From Phoronis ovalis (Eukaryota; Phoronida; Phoronidae): 15,395 nt of DNA. The DNA lies in assembly GCA_028565635.1 (NCBI GenBank), contig JAOXYB010027845.1:1-15395 (forward strand). Direction: 5' to 3'. The notes under the pieces were generated by a model. That model was not told the DNA's origin, ran no database searches, and saw only the letters and a list, made by a program, of their open reading frames with translations. Numbering within the stretch: position 1 is the stretch's first letter; every line of letters begins with the position of its first letter. The position numbers and the translations under genes were made by a program. Shown one piece after another: positions 9,810 to 15,395 of this stretch.

Positions 9810-10409
9810 ATAACATGCACTATTAATTTTAAAACAAATTTTTGACCTTTTTCTAGTTTATAGTTTATTTAGTACATTTATACAGTATCTAGTCTGTGTT
9901 AGAGACTAGCAAATTACGTATGTAAGGCTACAAGTCATGTCAAATTATACCATTAGTTTAAAGAAGCGGCATTTAATTATAAGAGTTACATTTTCTTCAG
10001 ACAGCGGTAATTTTCCAAGAAATAGTTGGCTTTTGAAGTTAGAAATAAGCATTGCCCTGTCCGTTTTTGATTTTTGTGTCATCCTTCATGCTTTGCACTT
10101 TTGTGTTAAATCATTTCGTTTTTTCTTGCAATAAATTTCGATTACTGATCAAATCAATAAATAATAGCAATAAATCACTCAAGCGAGTATTCCAGATGGG
10201 TCAAATTCAGCTCAAATAGGTACTATGTCTAAAAAAATGTTTTAAAAAGTTAAAAATATATTCATTTAAAGATATTTTTGACAAGATTTTATTAAATGAC
10301 AACGCAAGATTTGTCAACTATTGTTTTTTACAGGCTGTTGTCAGTTTTCTATCAATCAATACTCGACATTGGCAAATCATAACATCGAAGACCTACGATT
10401 AAGACTACC
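9810..10409. other. Upstream flank of the noggin promoter
   Basis: No gene is recognised; the open frame 9937-10134 gives an unfamiliar peptide. ATCAATCA (10351-10358), the complement of the TGATTGAT type of PBX-HOX site, lies about 165 bp upstream of the proposed start of transcription. In such AT-rich DNA this may be chance. Confidence 0.4.
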
Positions 10410-10417
10410 GTCTAGAC
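10410..10417. promoter_or_regulatory. Palindromic Smad-binding element GTCTAGAC
   Basis: The 8 bp palindrome GTCTAGAC is the classical Smad-binding element. It lies 67 bp upstream of the TATA box and about 100 bp upstream of the predicted start site of a gene encoding a BMP antagonist. By chance an 8-mer is expected well under once in this window. It occurs one other time (3545-3552), across the end of the nested MITE. Occupancy by Smad proteins is inference. Confidence 0.5.
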
Positions 10418-10452
10418 ACTGTGTCGCTACTGTACACTACTGAATAAACTTG

Positions 10453-10518
10453 CCAATCGCGTAGCTTCGTATTATCGATGGGGTATAAAAGCCATTCACT
10501 GATTCACAAATCATCAGT
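10453..10518 (+). promoter_or_regulatory. Core promoter of noggin: CCAAT box, TATA box, initiator
   Basis: CCAAT is at 10453-10457, TATAAAA at 10484-10490 (inside GGTATAAAAG) and TCAGT at 10514-10518. If the A of TCAGT (10516) is +1, the first T of the TATA box is at -32 and the CCAAT box at about -63, both standard spacings. TCAGT resembles the initiator of many invertebrate promoters. A good splice donor follows 27 bases later and fits a short leader exon on the same strand as the noggin CDS. Assignment to noggin rests on orientation and the lack of any other gene between. Confidence 0.65.
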
Positions 10519-10542
10519 TGACCATATCCGACCAAGCAAGGA
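10516..10542 (+). other. Predicted non-coding first exon of noggin
   Basis: The start is set by the TATA/initiator spacing and the end by the donor GGA|GTAAGC (GT at 10543-10544). It contains no ATG. It is short (27 nt), and the donor has A rather than G at the last exon base, so the true exon could differ. Confidence 0.45.
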
Positions 10543-13090
10543 GTAAGCATTATATGAAGTGGATTTTTGAAGAGTTATATTACAACATTTTGTTACAAAT
10601 ATTTAATGGTTGGTTTAGTTATACATTTTGTGCTTTAAAATTCAATTTTAAGAGACTACTACTTTTCACAGCTTATTAAAGTAGAAGTTCGAGTATTCGA
10701 TCGACACTTTAGGACAACGACTGAACATTAATAAGGGATTTACAGTTTCGTTAGGAATTTATATATAGTTGATAAAACTTTATCGTTTATTAACATAAAC
10801 TTCAACAGATAAGAACAGTTTGTTCTTTTACCTGGAGCTGACTTTCCGGGATAACTTTTTAATGTTTGGACATTCACCTCTAAACATTCTATACTTTACA
10901 CATGGAAATTCTGGGCGTTTGTGGTACGTATCAATTTCATTCATGTTTCCGCGAACATTTCAGACGTTAAAAACTGTTTTTGTAAATACTACAAATTGTT
11001 GGAATGTTGATGTAAATAGACCACTAAATAGAACCATGGCCATTTATTTAGACTGACATGTGAGATTGAGCGTTAGACATCAATAAAATAAATAAATATT
11101 TTTATTTCCAGAGCTAGTAGCTTGATGCTGCATATCTTGTAGTGCAGTATGCTATTACCGTTTACGAAACATACCTTAAGTGACCAGTCGATTTTAATAG
11201 CAAAGCCACAACAATTTTTGAAACGTAATCCTTTACATTTACAATGTTTAGGGAAATATTTGCTTATACAGTAATATGTGATAATAATTGAACATGTCGA
11301 TAGCCCGGAGTCGATAAAAAGTTAAATTTAATGAAGACATAAAAATAACTATCATACTTAACGTTAACCATGAATTTGATAATTAGCTACAGTGATTAGT
11401 ATGAAAAAGCTAAATTAATAACACAACTGATTCCGGATTCTATTGTTTCAATTAAACACGAATGATTCCCATTATAAATTAGCTTACAAGATATAAATGG
11501 GCTTGTTTTGAAACAACAATTTAAAGCTAATTTTCTCCCTAATGATTCGACATCAAAAGTAGAAAGTATTATACTTAGTGAATCAGTGTTTTACAATGTT
11601 TTTCTTGGATGATGTATAGCTATATAAATACTACTTTGTGAAGGGAGAAGATAACATTCATTTTATGATATCTCCAACTGATGCATAACACGTTTTCTTC
11701 ATAACTTGTCTATGGCACAATTGTACATAAATCACTAAATCTCAGATCAATTCAGTTGATGTTTGACTATCAAATAATGCTTCATTCAATTGCATAAACG
11801 AATGACCTGTTTCTAGTTTTATTGCAAGTTTCTAATAAAAATGTTGCAACATCGTTTTGCAATTTGAGCGATGCAATACACTCACCATGAGCTATGGACA
11901 CACATTTCCCAAAAAAGGGAAACTGTGACATGTGTACTTGAATTAAAAAAATATCAGAAAGTATTTTGTTGTCCATATGCACCAGCAATAAATGTTAAGG
12001 GTATGTAGCATTCCCCCTTTATAGTTGATTGTTTTTATATGTTTCACAGCTTACTTCTAGTCGATTAATGGACGTTTTAAATGTCCAAGACGCGAATGTG
12101 TGACAAGTCTTTATTTACGCAAATTCAAATTGGATTAATGGTCCACATTTTTTCTCTTAAAATGTGCAAAGTCTTATTTTGATAAGTCATAATGTATGTA
12201 AATACTGAACATTTGAATTTATATACTTTTCGAATTATGGTGTAGCAACAATTGACTAAAATAGTTTGAAATAATATAATTGAGAGTTTTATATTTTTAA
12301 TATTTAAGTAACTAGGGTTCGATGTGGGTCTTGTATAGTGCCCAAGTGTCACTCTGTGTGATATAATGAGCTTATATGCACTGCTAAGAAGTTAATTTGT
12401 GGATTGGCACTGGATTAATATAATATTATAAAGAAATAAAGTGTATTGAACTCACTAAGGCTTACTCAAATTATACTATTAATTTAGGCAATAGGATTAT
12501 AGTTCCTTTATGTACAAACTGACAAATCACTCTTTCCATCTGGCTGTGCATGGTCCGTCAAAGCAGGTACACGAAAATTGCATGTCATGTATCTGACTAC
12601 TGATTATTGATATATTAAGTATGCTTAATAGATTATTCTAAACCCGAAATACCCGAACCGAAATAGTTATTATTCAACAACTGCGAAGCCAATGCAGAAT
12701 GCATTGGATCACTTTCAAAATACAAAATAGTCATGATTTTAGCAGATTTCTTTTTCGTAATCTTGATATGTATGTTCAAGTATGTTGCAATAAAACCAGA
12801 GGATTTGCTAGATACCTTGACCAAATATCGCTAGGTATTTCGTATTACATTTCAATATCCCCGACCAGCTTTCTTCCTCGTTGATTTCTTGCATGCTAAT
12901 TTTTCCTGGTTTAGGCACATGTATTATATACAATACCCCCGGAAAATACTTCTGTGTCTAAAGTAACTAACTATAGAACTTTTAAGAAAAATATTTTGTA
13001 AGAAGTTGATTGTGCAGATTGCAGGAGACTTTTTAAACATGTTTTATCACTGCGACTTCACTAATCTTTCGTTTCTCATTCTATTTTCAG
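10543..13090 (+). other. Predicted 5' UTR intron of noggin
   Basis: It begins GTAAGC and ends CTATTTTCAG. A CTAAT branch-point-like word and a pyrimidine-rich tract lie in the last 40 bases before the AG at 13089-13090. The interior has no convincing coding exon; the frames at 10820-11056 (TTG start), 11782-11988, 12125-12352, 12633-12824 and 12699-12884 give unfamiliar peptides. Structures inside include an AT-rich stretch with several AATAAA words (about 11080-11100), TTTCCC-A6-GGGAAA (11906-11923 region) and CCAATGCA-GAA-TGCATTGG (12689-12707). Introns at this position often hold regulatory elements, but none can be proven here. Confidence 0.5.
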
Positions 13091-13107
13091 ATTCTTAAAC
13101 AATCAGG

Positions 13108-13851
13108 ATGTGGTTTGATATAGGACTATTAGCGTTTTTATTAACTCTATTGACACAAAGAATACAGTGCGCCGATTTAGGATTAGCTCTGGCTAAAAGA
13201 TTTCCAGAATATGCTCGAAAATTTCCACTGAAACCAAGTCTGCACAGTTCTACGCGCCCTGTTCCATCAGAAGATTTACCAATTCAGAGATTATTTGAAA
13301 CAGGAGATGTTAAATTAGACCCCAAACCCGAGGATTTAGATACTGCCCGTTTAATGCGACTTTTAGACCAAAATTACGATCATGAATTTATGAGTGTTGT
13401 TAGACCGTTAGAAAGTATCATAAAACCAAATGGGACCTTACAATATAAATTCCGCAACGGAATGCAGCCAAAAGGTGAAATGCCAAGGGATATTAAAAAG
13501 TTACAATTAAAAAATATTGACCTTCCTGACGGACCATCTCTTAAAATAAAATTTGGTAGAAGGACAAGACAAAAAATTCAGAGATTTTTATGGGTATATA
13601 GTTATTGTCCAGTCCGTTATCAATGGAGAGATTTAGGTAAAAGGTTTTGGCCAAGGTGGATCAAGGAAGGCGAATGCGATAATAGTAAATCTTGTTCGAT
13701 ACCCAAAGGGATGTCATGTAAACAGAAAGAATCTACAAAGAAAACAATACTAAGGTGGCACTGCAGACGAACGCCAAGTAACGAAATTAAATATTGTAAA
13801 TGGATACCAATACAATACCCCATTATTACTGAATGTACATGCGGATGCTAA
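13108..13851 (+). CDS. nog: Noggin, secreted BMP antagonist
   Basis: The 247-residue protein is a full-length noggin. Residues 1-21 form a signal peptide (hydrophobic core 5-16, likely cleavage next to Cys21). Residues 50-58, RPVPSEDLP, match the N-terminal clip that in vertebrate noggin plugs the BMP receptor-binding face; Pro51 corresponds to human Pro35. An acidic, helix-forming stretch follows (67-95), then one N-glycosylation sequon, NGT (108-110). A basic segment (146-159) corresponds to the heparan-sulfate-binding region. The C-terminal cystine-knot domain carries nine cysteines (167, 190, 196, 204, 219, 230, 243, 245, 247), the family number, with the signatures RFWPRW and WIPIQYPII and a final C-x-C-x-C whose last Cys should link the dimer. 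In the extracellular space it should bind BMP ligands and block receptor access, as in dorsoventral patterning. The start is secure: an in-frame TAA lies at 13096-13098 and position -3 is A. The whole frame is in one exon, as in vertebrates, whose gene is intronless. Confidence 0.97.
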   Translation: MWFDIGLLAFLLTLLTQRIQCADLGLALAKRFPEYARKFPLKPSLHSSTRPVPSEDLPIQRLFETGDVKLDPKPEDLDTARLMRLLDQNYDHEFMSVVRPLESIIKPNGTLQYKFRNGMQPKGEMPRDIKKLQLKNIDLPDGPSLKIKFGRRTRQKIQRFLWVYSYCPVRYQWRDLGKRFWPRWIKEGECDNSKSCSIPKGMSCKQKESTKKTILRWHCRRTPSNEIKYCKWIPIQYPIITECTCGC

Positions 13852-14366
13852 AAGTAAAGATGTCAACTGTGTTACCTACCAAGAATAGCTAATATAGCAG
13901 CAGACGTAACTTGTTCCAAGGCAGATCGACTGTGTTTCAGTAAACATGCCTGCATTGCCAAAGTGTAGCACGGACTGTCGAGCTGTTATCTCGTTATATG
14001 ATGTACTCGATACTATAAGTCCTTAGGAAGATGCAGTCTGCTGAAGAACATTTTTTGTGTTTGAGACAAAAATCAGTAAGAAATGAAGCAGTTTTATGGC
14101 CCAGTGCTTTATGTAACGGGGACAGGAGAAATCCTAATAACGTACACTGATTTGTATCAGTGGCATACGAACGCATATATAATGTTGGGCTTCATAGACA
14201 TACATGAAATTATTATACTTGTAAAGGAACAAACAATTTTTAAAAAAATGTGATATTTTTAGAAATGTTTTACTGGTGATTTGTGGCACGTCATGTCGAA
14301 TATGATAACTGAACTTGCAGTCATTGATAACAAAAACCACGGACTAGTCCTGTCACAGCACATATA

Positions 14367-14399
14367 ATTAAAGGATTATGACTTGTATGTATGTATATG
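14367..14399 (+). terminator. Candidate proximal polyadenylation site
   Basis: ATTAAA (14367-14372), the commonest variant signal, is followed 10-25 bases later by a GT-rich tract TGTATGTATGTATATG, the expected downstream element. Use would give a 3' UTR of roughly 0.53 kb. Confidence 0.4.
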
Positions 14400-14864
14400 A
14401 CACAAAAACTGGTGACAAAAACTAATCAGAAAATTGTCAGAAGCGGTTACATTGGTGGCATGAGAAAGGAAAAAGTGGATAATAGACACATCATACCGTG
14501 GAAAAACATTTTACTTAGGAATGTGTTTTGCTTATCTGTGTCAGTTATTCAAAAATGGTTTTCTTGGTTCACCCCTTATTTTCCAAAGAAAAAAAATGAT
14601 AAGACGAAAAGCCAAAACATATTGCCGGCATAATATCTTCGAAGTTTCCGTCATATTGCAAAACATGAGATAGTCAGTAATTGCTTTAAACTTGCTTAAA
14701 ACTCGCCGAACTGATTTGCACGTTTAAGTCCACCAGTGTTAAAGATGTCAAACATAACATAACGTGAAGACGTTTATAGTATTTATTGTAACAAAATAAT
14801 GTATTATTTATAATGTTAAATAATCACTTATAAACAAGGGTGCCAATTAATACTGACATGTTCT

Positions 14865-14966
14865 AATAAAAATTATTTTTGACATGACATTTATATAGAA
14901 AATAACTTATTCTGTGTAAATAAAATGTAAATATAGAGATGTATTTTAGAAACTGTTAATAATAAA
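14865..14966 (+). terminator. Cluster of distal polyadenylation signals
   Basis: AATAAA occurs at 14865-14870, 14919-14924 and 14961-14966 on the coding strand, about 1.0-1.1 kb after the stop codon. The last is followed by a short GT-rich stretch (about 14991-14996). Such words are common in AT-rich DNA, so the cluster supports a region, not a single site. Confidence 0.5.
14915..14933 (+). promoter_or_regulatory. Paired Pumilio-type motifs (TGTAAATA x2)
   Basis: TGTAAATA is present at 14915-14922 and 14926-14933, matching the UGUANAUA consensus bound by PUF proteins, 11 bases apart and next to a poly(A) signal. The same word occurs several other times in this AT-rich window outside any 3' UTR, so function is inference. 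Confidence 0.3.
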
Positions 14967-14985
14967 TATAATAGTATTAAAATTT

Positions 14986-15284
14986 TACCCTTGTGAATTT
15001 ATAAATGACAACGGATCATTCAGAACTATAAGTAAACGCAATACAGTAGCAACAAGTGCATAGAGCTTGACTTTTTTCACCTGTAAGCCTTCACACATCA
15101 GCAAAGCTATGTAATTGCTGTTTTTCCCAAGCTGTGGTAAACCGTTTGGGATTATACCAAGTCCTTGTCAGCGACACAGGCGCCTGTGTCAACTTCTGTA
15201 TGAACACTTCACGCCTTACCATGTATACAAAATTGTTGTTTTCACTCTTACTTTCAAACAAAACTCTGTATTTCCTCATCATTG
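14986..15284. other. Downstream flank, no recognisable gene
   Basis: The minus-strand open frame 15091-15282 encodes an unfamiliar peptide. The only structure I can support is the perfect 18 bp palindrome GACACAGGCGCCTGTGTC (15173-15190). Confidence 0.5.
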
Positions 15285-15318
15285 CAGAGAGAGCCGGAGA
15301 GAGAGAGCCGGAGAGAGC

Positions 15319-15395
<77 letters not shown>
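15285..15395. repeat. (GA)n microsatellite with interspersed CCGG
   Basis: A long purine GA/AG repeat runs to the window edge. Its left part is a compound repeat in which CCGG interrupts the GA units at 15294-15297, 15308-15311 and 15318-15321; after that it is pure (GA)n. The true right end is outside the window. Confidence 0.97.

Larger units (their letters stand above)
13852..14985 (+). other. Predicted 3' UTR of noggin
   Basis: This AT-rich sequence has no coding sense; the open frames 13994-14176, 14134-14340 and 14391-14633 give unfamiliar peptides. The end is estimated from AATAAA at 14961-14966. It holds the 10 bp palindrome GGACTAGTCC (14341-14350), a proximal poly(A) signal and a cluster of distal ones. 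The exact length needs transcript data. Confidence 0.55.

Noticed and set aside
10820-11056. Open frame in the noggin intron as a possible coding exon
   Set aside because: It begins at TTG, has no clear splice context in frame with noggin, and the peptide is unfamiliar.
13620-13823. Minus-strand open frame inside the noggin CDS
   Set aside because: It is the antisense shadow of the conserved cystine-knot region.
14391-14633. 80-residue open frame after noggin
   Set aside because: Unfamiliar Lys/Asn-rich peptide in the predicted 3' UTR with no conserved motif.
15091-15282. Minus-strand open frame at the right edge
   Set aside because: No recognisable motif, and the frame spans a palindrome next to a microsatellite.
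1-15395. CRISPR array, prokaryotic operon or phage region
   Set aside because: No regularly spaced repeats, ribosome binding sites or packed genes; splice signals, LINE remnants and noggin show animal nuclear DNA.

Overview
The window looks like nuclear DNA from an invertebrate animal, most likely a mollusc and probably a bivalve. It is AT-rich, with introns, decayed LINE copies, short inverted-repeat transposons and simple repeats, and no bacterial gene organisation. The only clearly intact protein-coding gene is a secreted BMP antagonist of the noggin family on the + strand (CDS 13108-13851). The species assignment is inference from repeat style and protein character, not from a marker gene.

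Layout. Positions 1-103 and 9701-9809 form a long inverted repeat (about 90% identical apart from two indels) bracketing a 9.8 kb gene-free interval. Inside it are a 235 bp inverted-repeat element (2271-2505); a broken LINE reverse-transcriptase tail (about 2955-3950) interrupted by a 165 bp MITE with a 9 bp target-site duplication (3385-3549); a second LINE 3' end (about 4430-4640) with an A20 run and an ACAAG-type tail; a 37 bp palindrome (4743-4779); and an isolated 73 bp hairpin (6583-6655). The rest of 1-9809 is AT-rich DNA with no recognisable gene.

The noggin locus follows. A compact core promoter lies at 10410-10518: a palindromic Smad-binding element, a CCAAT box, a consensus TATA box and a TCAGT initiator about 32 bp downstream of it. 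A short non-coding first exon (about 10516-10542) ends at a GTAAGC donor. A roughly 2.55 kb intron runs to a pyrimidine-rich acceptor at 13090, and the whole reading frame sits in the second exon. The 3' UTR has a proximal ATTAAA signal and three distal AATAAA signals, with paired Pumilio-type motifs near the distal ones. The window ends in a GA microsatellite.

How it may work: the protein should be secreted, dimerise and block BMP ligands. The Smad element next to the TATA box suggests that BMP signalling could feed back on its own antagonist. That link is inference. The transposon-derived material ends about 0.67 kb upstream of the TATA box.
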